A stretch of 64,000 nucleotides of DNA, taken from positions 4,650,001 through 4,714,000 of the forward strand of contig NZ_RBKT01000001.1 of the NCBI RefSeq assembly GCF_003633685.1. The letters run 5' to 3'. The position numbers were made by a program, and so were the translations under genes. Shown here piece by piece: positions 7,843 through 17,344 of this stretch (position 1 is the first letter of the stretch; each line of letters begins with the position of its first letter). The notes under the pieces were generated by a model that saw nothing but the letters and a program-made list of their open reading frames with translations, had not been told where the DNA came from and searched no databases. The stretch is from Micromonospora pisi (lineage in GTDB: Bacteria > Actinomycetota > Actinomycetes > Mycobacteriales > Micromonosporaceae).

Positions 7843-9834
7843 ATGCCCGCCGGGGATGACACCGAGCCGCCGCGCCGTCGGCAACTCCTGACGACCCTCT
7901 CCTGGACGGGCGTCGGGTTGGCATCGCTAGCTGCGCTCATGCTCCTGTTCGGGCAGAGCAACGGACTGCTGCGGATCACCGCGTTGCTGGGCGTACTCGC
8001 CATTGTCCTGATAGGACTTTCGGTCACCCTGCGTGGCAACTCGGAGACTGAGGGTGCCGAGCTGGAAGAGGCCCTGCTCGAGCGGATTGAGGAGGTGCGC
8101 GGCACTCTCCGTCAGGACATCGCCACCGCCGCCCGCTCCACCCATCAGGCACTCGGCGAGCAACTCCAAGCGGTCCAGCACAACGTGGCGGCGTTGCGCC
8201 GACAGGCCGACGCCGCTGGCACGGAATCCGGGCCCGGTCGCGGGGACCCGGCGGCAGGTCGTGGTGCCGCTCGCGCCGAGGCCGCTCCGGACCGGACGAG
8301 CGCGCCACCGCCGGACGCCGCCCGGAACGGTCCCCCGTCCGTGCCGGTGACCGGACCGTCGCCGGGTTCCCGTTCCGCGACGGGCTACCCCGGCCCCAAC
8401 CGACGCGAGTCGGACCACCGTGAGCCGGTCCGGCAGGAGGCGTACGGCGGGTCCGCCCGGAACCACGAGCAGTACCCCGCCCAGTACGGCGCCGGCCAGT
8501 ACGGCGGCGGTGCCCAGTACGGCGCCGAACCGTACAGGGGTGGCCAGTACGACGGCGCCCAGCAGGGCGGGCCCGAGCAGTATGACGGCAGCCAGTACGA
8601 CGGCGGCCAGTACGACGGTGCCGAACCGTACGGCGGAGGCCGGTACGGCGGCGCCATGCCGGAGTCGGGCTACGGCGGCCGGGAGCGGGGCGGCCGTGCC
8701 ACGGTACCGCCCGCCACCGGCGCCGCTCCGCCTCGTCCACACCTCGGTGGCGGCGTGGTCCGGCACACCGAGACGGTGAAGGTCACCACCCGGCACACGA
8801 TCGTCGGGCCGCCGGGTGACGACAGCGGTCCCGGCCATGTGTACGGCAACGTCTACGGCGGTGGCGGCGGCTACGCCCCGGAGGCCGATTACCCGTCCAG
8901 CGATCGGTATCCGCCGGGCGAGGGCTACCGAGGTGGCGGCGGGGCGGACGCAGACGAGTGGTCCGACCGGCCGGCCCGGGGACGCCGGGCGGCCAGCCCG
9001 GACGACGAGCATCGGGGCGACTGGTCGGGGGCGCACCCGGGCGGCGAGACGCCACGATCCGAGCGGTACGTCTCGGCGGAGCCGGACGGGGCCGGTTTCG
9101 AGGACGCGTCCCGGTGGTCCGGCCGGGCGGGCGACCGGTGGGCGTCGGTACGCAACGACGAGCGGGGCAGCGAGCTTCGGATGGGCGAGCGGCGGGCGGC
9201 CGTACGCGCGGACGAATCCGGCACCGAACTGCGGGTCGAGGACCGCTGGGCGAGCATGCGGCGGGAGGAGCCGAGGCGCGACGGGTCCCGGCGGGACGAG
9301 CCGGGTTGGGCCGGTGACCGCCCGGCGGCTCCGGAGGGTGGAGGGCGTCGCCGGGCCGACCAGTGGGGTGACGCGGACCGAGGTGCCTCTGGCGATGGTG
9401 ACCGTCGGCACCGTGGCGCCTCCGCTGACGGGGACCGTCGGGGAGACCCGCAGTGGGCCGGTTCCGGGAATCGGCAGCGAGCCGGTGCGGGGGACGTGTA
9501 CTGGGCCGAGCCCGACGCTTCCGGGGGCCGCTGGTCGGGCGCAGGCGGGGACCCGGCCGGGGGCCGCTGGTCGGGTCGGGGCGAGGGCCAGGACGACGGC
9601 CGTTGGTCGGACGCGGGCGCCGGGGCGTGGCCGGATCGTGGCCGGGACCGGTCGCCGGTCGTCCCGGCCCTGCCGGCCGGAAGCGCCGAGCCGAACGGTG
9701 GGTGGCGGGCGGGCCGGGGTGAGGCACCAGGTGCGCCACCGGCTCCGGGCGGGCGCCGCCGGGCCGAGGACCAGGCGTACGGCTATCCACCCGAGGACGA
9801 CGCGCCGCGCGCTGGTGGAGCCCGCTGGCGCTGA
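7843..9834 (+). CDS. Large low-complexity membrane-anchored protein
   Basis: A 663-residue protein. Two hydrophobic helices lie at about residues 17-34 and 39-56. A heptad-like segment follows at about 65-125 (EEALLERIEEVRGTLRQDI), probably a coiled coil. The remainder is a long Gly/Tyr/Arg/Asp-rich region with QYDGGQYDG-type repeats (about residues 205-275) and later GRWSG repeats. Composition suggests an intrinsically disordered cytoplasmic or surface tail. I start it at the ATG at 7843. A TAGGCT box at 7829-7834 ends 8 nt before it, which suggests a leaderless mRNA. The frame is open upstream into the lipoprotein gene, but that part is its shadow. No known family is recognised. Confidence 0.65.
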   Translation: MPAGDDTEPPRRRQLLTTLSWTGVGLASLAALMLLFGQSNGLLRITALLGVLAIVLIGLSVTLRGNSETEGAELEEALLERIEEVRGTLRQDIATAARSTHQALGEQLQAVQHNVAALRRQADAAGTESGPGRGDPAAGRGAARAEAAPDRTSAPPPDAARNGPPSVPVTGPSPGSRSATGYPGPNRRESDHREPVRQEAYGGSARNHEQYPAQYGAGQYGGGAQYGAEPYRGGQYDGAQQGGPEQYDGSQYDGGQYDGAEPYGGGRYGGAMPESGYGGRERGGRATVPPATGAAPPRPHLGGGVVRHTETVKVTTRHTIVGPPGDDSGPGHVYGNVYGGGGGYAPEADYPSSDRYPPGEGYRGGGGADADEWSDRPARGRRAASPDDEHRGDWSGAHPGGETPRSERYVSAEPDGAGFEDASRWSGRAGDRWASVRNDERGSELRMGERRAAVRADESGTELRVEDRWASMRREEPRRDGSRRDEPGWAGDRPAAPEGGGRRRADQWGDADRGASGDGDRRHRGASADGDRRGDPQWAGSGNRQRAGAGDVYWAEPDASGGRWSGAGGDPAGGRWSGRGEGQDDGRWSDAGAGAWPDRGRDRSPVVPALPAGSAEPNGGWRAGRGEAPGAPPAPGGRRRAEDQAYGYPPEDDAPRAGGARWR

Positions 9835-9894
9835 ACCGCTCATCCGATGGTCGCCCCGGCCCGGTGACGTCGCCGGGCCGATGGCGTCCGGGGA

Positions 9895-11049
9895 CTACTT
9901 GTCGATGTCGCCGACGACGAAGAACATCGAGCCGAGTACGGCGATCAGGTCCGGCACCAGGCAGCCGGGGAGCAGGGTGGCGAGGGCCTGGACGTTCGCG
10001 TACGAAGCGGTGCGCAGCTTCATCCGCCACGGGGTTTTCTCGCCCCGCGAGACGAGGTAGTAGCCGTTGATGCCGAGCGGGTTCTCGGTCCAGGCGTAGG
10101 TGTGCCCCTCCGGTGCCTTGACCACCTTCGGCAGCCGTACGTTGACCGGTCCGCTGATCCGGTCGACCTGGTCGAGGCACTGTTCGGCCAGGTCGAGTGA
10201 GACGTACACCTGGTCGAGCAGGACCTCGAACCGGGAGTGGCAGTCCCCGGCGGTCCGGGTGACGACGGGTACGTCCAGCGACCCGTACGCCAGGTAGGGC
10301 TCGTCCCGGCGCAGGTCCAGGTCCAGGCCGGAGGCGCGGGCCACCGGCCCGGAGGCACCGAAGGCGGCCGCGTCCTCGGCGGAGAGCACACCCACGCCGA
10401 CGGTACGGGCGAGGAAGATCTCGTTGCGCCGGATCAGGTTGTCCAGGTCGGGCATCCGGCGGCGTACCTCGCCGATCGCGGCCCGGGCGCGACCGGTCCA
10501 GCCGGCCGGCACCTCCTCCTTGATTCCGCCGACCCGGTTGAACATGTAGTGGATCCGGCCGCCGGAAGCTTCCTCCATCACCGCCTGGAGCGTCTCCCGT
10601 TCCCGGAAGGCGTAGAAGACCGGCGTGATCGCGCCGATCTCCAGCGGGTACGAGCCGAGGAACATCAGGTGGTTGAGCACCCGGTTCAGTTCGGCGAGGG
10701 CGGTACGCAGCCAGATCGCCCGTTCGGGGACCTCGATGCCCATCAGCCGCTCCACCGCCAGCACGACGCCCAACTCGTTGGAGAACGCGGAGAGCCAGTC
10801 GTGCCGGTTGGCCAGCACGATGATCTGCCGGTAGTCGCGGACCTCGAACAGCTTCTCCGCGCCCCGGTGCATGTAGCCGACGATCGGCTCGCAGGCCACC
10901 ACCCGCTCGCCGTCGAGCACCAGCTTGAGCCGGAGTACGCCGTGCGTGGACGGATGCTGGGGGCCGATGTTGAGCACCATGTCGGCGGTGTCGAGCCCCG
11001 CCCCGGTGCCGACGGTCAGCTCCCGCAAGGCGCCGGTATCGGTGGTCAT
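9895..11049 (-). CDS. nuoD: Orphan NADH-quinone oxidoreductase subunit D-like protein
   Basis: A 384-residue homologue of complex I subunit NuoD (49 kDa), which forms part of the quinone-binding cleft at the membrane interface. Diagnostic stretches are [43 protein letters not shown] and the end [11 protein letters not shown]. The His and Tyr of the quinone site are plausibly retained (PQHPSTHG; the Tyr position was not verified). No other nuo genes are adjacent, so this is probably a second copy separate from a main nuo operon. The start is the ATG at 11049, with another ATG 9 nt upstream. Whether it assembles into complex I is unknown. Confidence 0.88.
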   Translation of the reverse strand: MTTDTGALRELTVGTGAGLDTADMVLNIGPQHPSTHGVLRLKLVLDGERVVACEPIVGYMHRGAEKLFEVRDYRQIIVLANRHDWLSAFSNELGVVLAVERLMGIEVPERAIWLRTALAELNRVLNHLMFLGSYPLEIGAITPVFYAFRERETLQAVMEEASGGRIHYMFNRVGGIKEEVPAGWTGRARAAIGEVRRRMPDLDNLIRRNEIFLARTVGVGVLSAEDAAAFGASGPVARASGLDLDLRRDEPYLAYGSLDVPVVTRTAGDCHSRFEVLLDQVYVSLDLAEQCLDQVDRISGPVNVRLPKVVKAPEGHTYAWTENPLGINGYYLVSRGEKTPWRMKLRTASYANVQALATLLPGCLVPDLIAVLGSMFFVVGDIDK

Positions 11050-11129
11050 ACCCGCCATCGTGGCACGCCGCGCCGCCGCGACGGCACAGCCCCGCCCAAT
11101 CCGCCCGCCGCGCGCCCGGACCCGACCGG

Positions 11130-11972
11130 CTACCTTTTCCGACCGGTCAGGATGGTCACCCGGACCTGTTCGGTGAACCGGTCCTCGGGAATCAGTGCCT
11201 GGCGGACCTGGTCGGCGAAGTCCGGTCGCCGCTGCGGTGCGGGCAGTTGGTCGACGGGGAAGGCCGAGTAGAGGCTGCCGACGAGTTGTTCCAGGTCCAG
11301 GCTCGCCTGGTACGCGACGTACGTCTCGTGGGTCTCGAAGCCAGCGGCGGCCAGACTGGCCCGGTACCGCTGGTGACTGTCGGTGTCGGTGCCGCAGGCG
11401 TAGTCGAGCCGCCTCCCCGACCACCGTTCCAGGAACGCGCGCAGCGCCCGTGACCAGGTGGTGTCCTGAAGCCACAGTGGAGATCCGTTTGTCACCACCG
11501 CCACGCCGCCGCTGGGACGTACCAGCGGAAAGAGGGTGGGAAACAGGTCGTCCGGACGCATCCAGTGCAGTGCCTGCCCGATGGTCACCGCGCCGACCGA
11601 ACCGGCGCCGAGCAGCGCGCCCAGCGCGGGCAGGTCGGTGTCCGTACCGAGCAGCCAGCTGGTGTTGGTGAGGCCCCTGCCGTCGGCGGCGGACCGGGCC
11701 CGGGAGAGCATGTCCGGCTCCGGGTCGACGCCGACCACGGCACGTACCCGCCGGGCGATCGGTGCCGCGAGTTGACCCGTGCCACAGCCGAGGTCGACCA
11801 CGGTGTCGTCGCCGGTCAGCCCGAACGCCGCCACGAGGGCGTCGATCACCGCCTCCGGATAGCCCCGCCGGTACCGGTGGTAGAAGTCGACGACCTCGCC
11901 TCGGAAGCCCAGTCCCGGTCCCGGCGCTGGTTCCGTTCTCGCTGCTCTTGTCGGCGTGGCTGCCATCGGCAC
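11130..11972 (-). CDS. Class I SAM-dependent methyltransferase
   Basis: A 280-residue cytosolic methyltransferase. The SAM-binding motif I is [18 protein letters not shown] (about residues 58-75), followed by the acidic [11 protein letters not shown]. It has a [15 protein letters not shown] segment, typical of the UbiE/Methyltransf_11 group that often acts on small molecules. The substrate is unknown. The carboxyl third carries an [18 protein letters not shown] ending. A second ATG lies 6 nt inside the chosen start. It runs in the same direction as the nuoD-like gene, 80 bp upstream of that gene's start. Confidence 0.82.
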   Translation of the reverse strand: MPMAATPTRAARTEPAPGPGLGFRGEVVDFYHRYRRGYPEAVIDALVAAFGLTGDDTVVDLGCGTGQLAAPIARRVRAVVGVDPEPDMLSRARSAADGRGLTNTSWLLGTDTDLPALGALLGAGSVGAVTIGQALHWMRPDDLFPTLFPLVRPSGGVAVVTNGSPLWLQDTTWSRALRAFLERWSGRRLDYACGTDTDSHQRYRASLAAAGFETHETYVAYQASLDLEQLVGSLYSAFPVDQLPAPQRRPDFADQVRQALIPEDRFTEQVRVTILTGRKR

Positions 11973-12028
11973 AGCGTGGCAGTCGGGGTCCGTACGGGAA
12001 AGGCGATTCTGCTCAGGGCAGCCGACGT

Positions 12029-12381
12029 TCAGGAGCGCCGGGCGATGGTGATGATCTCCGGGCTGGTGGCGGTGACCGGGTTTCCGGTCCAGTCCCCGTA
12101 CTGTCGTTCGACCGCGAGCCCGGTCGCCGCGAGATGTCCGGCCGGGTGCGGGCCTGTTCGAGCATTCCGTGCGCCGGGTCGAGTCCGCAGAGCCGGCCGC
12201 CGTGTCCGCTGGACCGGGCCCGGTGCAGCAGCATGCCGGTGCCGCAGCCGATGTCGAGTACGTTCTCCGCCGCCATCACCAGGGGCAGGTAGAAGCCGAG
12301 GTCGTCCTGCTCCTGCCAGGGGTGGAAGAGGTCGCACAACTCGGCGAGCCCGTTGTCGGCGAACTGGTGGTCGGCCATCAC
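12029..12381 (-). pseudogene. Class I methyltransferase remnant with internal deletion and frameshift
   Basis: The first part reads as the amino end of a typical 240-residue methyltransferase: MADHQFADNGLAELCDLF, then ENVLDIGCGTGMLLHRAR and GLDPAHGMLEQARTRPDI. Immediately after DIS the coding sense jumps one frame to LAVERQYGDWTGNPVTATS, ending PEIITIARRS, which is the normal C-terminus of the same family. Roughly 120-130 central residues are missing and the join is out of frame, so the gene cannot make a working enzyme. If translated, the first frame gives a 122-residue hybrid with a meaningless tail ending at 12013. A deletion artefact of assembly is possible but less likely. Confidence 0.7.
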
Positions 12382-12480
12382 GCCTGTCTATCAGCTCGCC
12401 TGGTTGCCCGCGACCGGGATAACTCGGGACGGCAACCGGGGCCGGGCGGCGTGTCCTGACCGACGGCTCGGGCCGGAGGA

Positions 12481-12843
12481 TCACCCGACGGCGTAACCGG
12501 GAACCGACGGCCACCGTACGGTCAGCACCACCGACTCCTCCTCGGCGTACCAGGAGTGGTCCACGCCCCGACCCCAGACCACGTAATCGCCCTGCTTCGA
12601 CAGCAGGACGCTCCGCCCGGGCAACTCCACCCGGAAGCGTCCGCTGATCAGCATGAGCAACGCGGTACGCCGCTCCCCGGTGACCCACTGCGCGCGTTCG
12701 TCGCCGGGCGGGTGGACACCCCACTTGATCTCGACGTCCGCACTGTGCCGGACATCGTCGGCCGGCTTGAAGTGCCCGAGCAGCCAGCCCCGGTCGCCCG
12801 GAGCGTCCACCCCGGCGTTGCCGACGTACACGTCCTCGATCAT
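12481..12843 (-). CDS. Cupin-like small protein
   Basis: A 120-residue soluble protein. The pattern EIKWGVHPPGDERAQW, then RTALLMLISGRFRVELPG and DYVVWGRGVDHSWYAEEESVVLTVRWPS, is that of a single beta-barrel cupin. Some metal-ligand positions (His in WGVHPPG, His in GVDHSWYAEE) are present. Function could be enzymatic or ligand-sensing; I cannot say which. The ATG at 12843 (MIEDVYVG) is preferred over an upstream in-frame ATG at 12861, because the conserved part begins directly after it. Confidence 0.7.
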   Translation of the reverse strand: MIEDVYVGNAGVDAPGDRGWLLGHFKPADDVRHSADVEIKWGVHPPGDERAQWVTGERRTALLMLISGRFRVELPGRSVLLSKQGDYVVWGRGVDHSWYAEEESVVLTVRWPSVPGYAVG

Positions 12844-13043
12844 GGTCCGGGAAGCTAACACGGGCCGCGTTGGCGAGATCGCCGTACGCCGGGATCGGCC
12901 GAACGGGCGCCGAGTTCACTTTCTCGCCGGTGCCAGCGGGCGGGTGGCCACCCCGATACTTGTCGCGGGTCGGTACGGCCTCGCCGGCGGGTTCCGTCGG
13001 CCACACTCCGCCGACCGCGCCGAACCGTGAGGCGGGAGGTCGA

Positions 13044-14546
13044 GTGTCGGTACACGAGGAGGTGGCGCTCGCGCGGAAGTCCCCGACGCACGGCCCACCG
13101 CCACCGGCGGACGAGTGGATCGACATCGAGTTCGCCGACGCCGACATCGACGCCGTTGTGGACGTGGCCGCCGACGAGGACGTGGCCGCCGAGGGGACGG
13201 GGCGGCGGCGGGCCGGGACGCCGGACCGTACCGCGCCGCTGACCTGGGGACAGTGGGCACTGCGGTTCGGAGTCGAGCGCTACCCCGCCAACCGCATCCT
13301 GATCAACATGCGGCGGGTGGTGCCGGTGCCCCGGCGTGCCCCGGACGGGGTCGACGACGTACGCCGTGCGGTCGGAGCACTGGTCGGCCGGCACAGCTCG
13401 CTGCGTACCCGAATGCCGGTCACCGACGGGCGGTGGCACCAGGCGGTCGCCGCCGCCGGCCGGCTCCCGACCCTCCTGGCCCGCGCCGCCGCCGACGACG
13501 CCGACGGTACGGCGACCGCTCGGGCGGTCGCGGACCGCCTCGCCGCCACCGCCTTCGACTTCGCCGAGGAGTGGCCACTGCGGGTGGCGCTCGTCCTGGT
13601 CGACGGGCGGGTACGGCAGATCGTCGTCGTCTTCAGCCACACCACGGTCGACTTCGGAGCGGTCGAGGTCCTGCTCCGCGACCTGCGCCTGCTGTTGCTG
13701 CGCGGCACGCTCGACGCGCCGGTCGGCCCGCAGTCGATCGACGTCGCCGGACGGGAGCAGGACCCCCGGTACCGGCGCCGCAGCATCCGCTGCGTCGCCC
13801 GGTGGAGCACCGGCTTCGGTCGTCTCACCGAGCAGACCCTGCCGTGGCGGGCACCGCCGCTCGAACCGAGGTTCCGGCGGGCGTTCCTGGAGTCGGGGGC
13901 GGCCGACACCGCGCTCCGGCTGCTGGCCAGCCGGCACCGGGTGACCAGTTCGACGGTGCTGCTCACGGCGACCACCGTGGTCCTCGCCCGCCGGTCCGGC
14001 AACGAGGTCGTCGGCCTCTACACCATGGTCAGCAACCGTGCGCTCGACGGTTACCGCGAGGCGGTCGCGAACCTGGCCCAGCTCGGGCTCGCCGTCGTCG
14101 ACCTGGCCGACCGGCCCAGCTTCGCCAACCTGTTGCCAACCGTGTGGCGAGCCGCGCTCGACGCCTACCGGCACGCCTACTACGACCCGTCCGACCTGCG
14201 CCGCACCCCCGAGTCGACCGGTTACCCGAGCGCTCCCGGTACCAGCCCCCACTGCTACTTCAACGACATCCGGCTCGCCACCGACCTCGACCTCTTCGGC
14301 CGCGCGACAAGTGAAGCCGAGGTACGCGCCGCCATGACGGGCACGACCTTCTCCTGGCTGGAGCACCTCGACGACTTCCCCTGGCGTACCCGGGTGGAGG
14401 TGGTCGACCGGCCCGGGGCGCTCGGCTTCATCCTCACCGCCGACAGCGCGTACCTGCCGCCGGAGGAGGCCGAGAGTTTCCTGCGCGAGCTGGAACAACT
14501 GCTGGTCGACGCGGCCTTCCGTGACCTGCCCTGGCCCTGGGAGTAG
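13044..14546 (+). CDS. Free-standing condensation-domain-like protein
   Basis: A 500-residue protein resembling the two-lobed condensation domain of nonribosomal peptide synthetases (CoA-dependent acyltransferase fold). The core motif HHxxxDG appears as SHTTVDF near residue 198. The catalytic second His and the Asp are kept, while the first His and the Gly are replaced. Later features (LTWGQWALRFGVERY near the front, VGLYTMVSNRALDGY in the second lobe) fit stand-alone C-domain proteins found in actinobacteria. No adenylation or carrier domain is nearby, so the acyl donor and acceptor are unknown. The first 75 residues are acidic and variable. The GTG at 13044 has GGGAGGT 5 nt upstream and is preferred over the longer frame. 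Confidence 0.72.
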   Translation: MSVHEEVALARKSPTHGPPPPADEWIDIEFADADIDAVVDVAADEDVAAEGTGRRRAGTPDRTAPLTWGQWALRFGVERYPANRILINMRRVVPVPRRAPDGVDDVRRAVGALVGRHSSLRTRMPVTDGRWHQAVAAAGRLPTLLARAAADDADGTATARAVADRLAATAFDFAEEWPLRVALVLVDGRVRQIVVVFSHTTVDFGAVEVLLRDLRLLLLRGTLDAPVGPQSIDVAGREQDPRYRRRSIRCVARWSTGFGRLTEQTLPWRAPPLEPRFRRAFLESGAADTALRLLASRHRVTSSTVLLTATTVVLARRSGNEVVGLYTMVSNRALDGYREAVANLAQLGLAVVDLADRPSFANLLPTVWRAALDAYRHAYYDPSDLRRTPESTGYPSAPGTSPHCYFNDIRLATDLDLFGRATSEAEVRAAMTGTTFSWLEHLDDFPWRTRVEVVDRPGALGFILTADSAYLPPEEAESFLRELEQLLVDAAFRDLPWPWE

Positions 14547-14676
14547 CCCGCTACGAGGTTGGCTTCGGTCGAACCGGAAACCCGGCCGGGCCCGGTGGTT
14601 ACGATGCTCCCAGCGATCACGCCGCCCGGCGGGCTGCCGGCAGCGGCCCGCTCGGCTCGGACGAGGGCGGTGGCGC

Positions 14677-15429
14677 ATGGCGAGACCAACCGGTCCGGAC
14701 CTGCCGGTTGCCGCGAGATCCGATCACCCGAGGCCGTTCACCGCCACCGTCGTCCTGCTCTCGCTCGCGGCCGGCGGAACCGACGCGATCAGCCTGCTCC
14801 ACCTCGGCGGGACCTTCTCCAGCGTGGTCACCGGCAACATCGTGGTGCTGGGTGCGTCGGCCACCGGACTCGAGGTGGCGACCCTGGTACGGGTGGTGGC
14901 GGCGATCGGGTGCTACGGACTGGGGGTCTTCGCCGGCGCCCGACTGACGGCCCTGCCCCGGTACGCGACCCCGCCCGGTCCACGTTGGCGTCCCCGGGCG
15001 GCGATCACCTGCCTGGTCATCGAGGCGCTCCTGCTCGTCGCCTTCTGGGTGGGTTGGCTGGCGGCCCATGGTGCGCCGAGGGGCGACGTACAGCTTCCGC
15101 TGATCGCGCTCGCCGGCCTGGCGATGGGGGTGCAGAGCGTTGCCGTACGGGCACTTGGTCGCGCCAATCTCTCCACCACCTATCTCACCGGTTCACTCAC
15201 CCGGATCGTCAGTGCGATCGGCACTCCCAACTGGCGACGACAATTCGACGGCGTGCAGGCACTCGCACTCGTCGGCGTTCTGATCGGCGCGGGAATCGCC
15301 GCGTTGGTAACGGAATTCCTCCCCTGGGCGGGACCGTTGCCGCCCGTGTTGTTCACCGTCACCGCTGGTGGGCTTCTACTCGCCGACGCGATCGGCGGAC
15401 GGCAAAGTGGAGCTCGGCGGGCGTCATAG
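14677..15429 (+). CDS. YoaK/DUF1275 family membrane protein
   Basis: A 250-residue integral membrane protein with about six helices. The family hallmarks are visible: SLAAGGTDAISLLHLGGTFSS near residues 26-46, then VVTGNIVVLGA, and later AMGVQSVAVRALGRANLSTTYLTGSLT. DUF1275 proteins are of unknown transport or accessory function. The ATG at 14677 is preceded by GAGGGCGG. The gene stands alone between the condensation-like gene and the exporter operon. Confidence 0.85.
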   Translation: MARPTGPDLPVAARSDHPRPFTATVVLLSLAAGGTDAISLLHLGGTFSSVVTGNIVVLGASATGLEVATLVRVVAAIGCYGLGVFAGARLTALPRYATPPGPRWRPRAAITCLVIEALLLVAFWVGWLAAHGAPRGDVQLPLIALAGLAMGVQSVAVRALGRANLSTTYLTGSLTRIVSAIGTPNWRRQFDGVQALALVGVLIGAGIAALVTEFLPWAGPLPPVLFTVTAGGLLLADAIGGRQSGARRAS

Positions 15430-15566
15430 GACATCGAAAACGCGCCCCTGACGGTAGTCTTTGCCAGGTTTCGATCGTCGACGCGACGGTCGCCTTCCTG
15501 TGCGGGTCACCAATACCCCGCGTCTTGTACGGATGTACGCCTTAAGCAATCGAGTTGGGGGCACCG

Positions 15567-16571
15567 GTGCGAAGGCAATTCCTACTCCGTTCGTGCGTTC
15601 TCGCCCTGGCGGTGGGCGCCGTCGCCGGGTGCACCGAGTCCGGGCCGGAAGCGGAGGTTCCCGGACTCGCGTCCCGGGGTACGACGATGACCACGGTGCA
15701 GCCCACCCGCCAGGATCTGACGAACAAGGTCAGCCTCGCCGGCAAGGTGACCGTGAATCCGGTGTTCGGGCTGGTGTCGCCGGTCAAGGGGCAGGTGCGC
15801 TATCTCGACGTCAAGGCGCCGCAGAGCACCCCGACCAAGCCGACCCGGGTGGCGAGTGTCTGGGTCTCCGGCAAGGCACACCGGATCGACGTGCCGGCCG
15901 GCGCGGTGTTCAGCGGCCGCCTGGCCGACGACCGTTCGACGGTCACCGCCGGGATGCCGGTCGTCTCGGCGAAGATGATCGGCTACGGGCTGGTCGCTGA
16001 CCTGGACGGTGCCCAGGCGTACCAGATCGCCGACGGGCTCGCGACCGTCCAGGCCCAGATCAAGAACGGACCGGGGCCGTTCCCCTGCGACGTGCTCGGC
16101 ACGATCGCGGCGCTGCCCGCCGGTACGATCCCGGACCCGCCGGCCCCGCCGCCCGCCGCGCCGCCGTCCGGAGCGCCCTCCGCCCCGCCGGCGCCGGTGG
16201 CCCCGCCGGAGCGGAACCAGACCGAGCCGTCGGAGGCGACCGGGCTACGTCTGGTCTGCACCGCCCCGGCCGACGTGAGACTGATCAACGGTGCCAGCGC
16301 CACTCTGGAGGTGGTGACCGCGCGCGCCGCGAACGTGCTGGTGCTGCCGGTCGAGTCGGTCGCCGGTGCGCAGGGCAAGGGCAAGGTGGACGTGGTCAAC
16401 CCGCAGGGGGTGCGGGAGACCAGGGACGTGGTGCTGGGGCTCAGTGACGGCAAGGTCGTGGAGATCAAGTCGGGCCTCACCGGTACGGAGACGATTGCCG
16501 TACCCGGCCCGGACATCCCCGCCGCGAAGCCGGCCGAGGGTGACCCCAACGCACCGATGGGTGTGAAATGA
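15567..16571 (+). CDS. MacA-like membrane fusion lipoprotein
   Basis: A 334-residue extracytoplasmic adaptor of a MacAB-type exporter. A signal peptide ends in a lipobox AGC (about residue 22), so it is lipid-anchored. It has the periplasmic-adaptor pattern: TTVQPTRQDLTNKVSLAGKV near the front, a proline-rich linker at about 190-220, then DVRLINGASATLEVVTARAANVLVLPVESV and KVVEIKSGLTGTETIAV at the end. There is no coiled-coil hairpin, as usual in Gram-positives. I start at the GTG at 15567 with GGGGG 6 nt upstream; a TTG at 15555 is possible. The stop overlaps the ATPase start (ATGA). Confidence 0.8.
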   Translation: MRRQFLLRSCVLALAVGAVAGCTESGPEAEVPGLASRGTTMTTVQPTRQDLTNKVSLAGKVTVNPVFGLVSPVKGQVRYLDVKAPQSTPTKPTRVASVWVSGKAHRIDVPAGAVFSGRLADDRSTVTAGMPVVSAKMIGYGLVADLDGAQAYQIADGLATVQAQIKNGPGPFPCDVLGTIAALPAGTIPDPPAPPPAAPPSGAPSAPPAPVAPPERNQTEPSEATGLRLVCTAPADVRLINGASATLEVVTARAANVLVLPVESVAGAQGKGKVDVVNPQGVRETRDVVLGLSDGKVVEIKSGLTGTETIAVPGPDIPAAKPAEGDPNAPMGVK

Positions 16572-17344
16572 CCGCCCTGCTGGAGTTGCACGGCCTCACC
16601 AAGACGCTCAAGGGGCAGCAGGCCCCCCGGCCGATCCTCACCGGTGCCGACCTCAGCGTCGACCGGGGCGAGAGCGTGGCGATCCTCGGCCGTTCCGGCT
16701 CCGGCAAGAGCACCCTGTTGAGCCTGATCGGGCTCTTCGACCGGGCCGACGGTGGCCAGTACCTGCTGGGTGGCCGCGACATCACGAAGCTTCCCGAGCG
16801 TAAGGCGGCTGCCCTGCGCAGCGCCGAGTTCGGCTTCGTGTTCCAACGGTTTTTCCTGCTCAAACACCTGACCGCCGCCCAGAACGTGGCGATGGCCCTG
16901 GTCAACGGTCAGGGCTGGACGTCGCGACGCAAGCGCCGGGCGAAGACCCTCGCGGCGCTCGACCAGGTCGGCATCGCCCACCTGGCCAAGCACCGGCCGG
17001 CTCGCCTTTCCGGCGGTGAGCAGCAGCGGGTCGCGGTGGCGCGGGCGCTGGTACGCGATCCCCGCCTCCTGCTGGCGGACGAGCCGACCGGTGCCCTCGA
17101 CACCGAGACCGGCAACCTGGTGATCGAGGTGATGCGGGCCGCGACCGACCGGGGCTGCGGGCTGATCCTGGTCACCCACGACCAGGACCACGCCAACAAG
17201 ATGCAGCGGGTGGTACGCCTGCACGACGGACTGCTCCACCCGGTCGTCGGCGCAGGCACCGCCGCCGCCTCGGCCACCACCGCCGCCTTGCCGACGGTGG
17301 TCGACGGGTTGTCGCCGGCCGAGGCGGGGACGGTGGTCCGGTGA
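16568..17344 (+). CDS. MacB/LolD-type ABC transporter ATPase
   Basis: A 258-residue ATPase of the MacB/LolD/FtsE group. Walker A is GRSGSGKST (about residue 40), the signature is LSGGEQQRVAVARAL and Walker B is LLLADEPTGALD with the switch His in LVTHDQDH. It begins ATGA over the adaptor stop and ends GTGA over the permease start, so the three genes form one translationally coupled operon. It probably energises export or extracytoplasmic mechanotransmission of an unknown substrate such as an antibiotic or peptide. Confidence 0.9.
   Translation: MTALLELHGLTKTLKGQQAPRPILTGADLSVDRGESVAILGRSGSGKSTLLSLIGLFDRADGGQYLLGGRDITKLPERKAAALRSAEFGFVFQRFFLLKHLTAAQNVAMALVNGQGWTSRRKRRAKTLAALDQVGIAHLAKHRPARLSGGEQQRVAVARALVRDPRLLLADEPTGALDTETGNLVIEVMRAATDRGCGLILVTHDQDHANKMQRVVRLHDGLLHPVVGAGTAAASATTAALPTVVDGLSPAEAGTVVR

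Noticed and set aside
12855-14678. A 607-codon minus-strand frame over the condensation-like gene
   Set aside because: The plus frame has a clear domain, a good ribosome-binding site and the GTG start; the minus frame is Arg/Gly/Pro-rich and motif-free.
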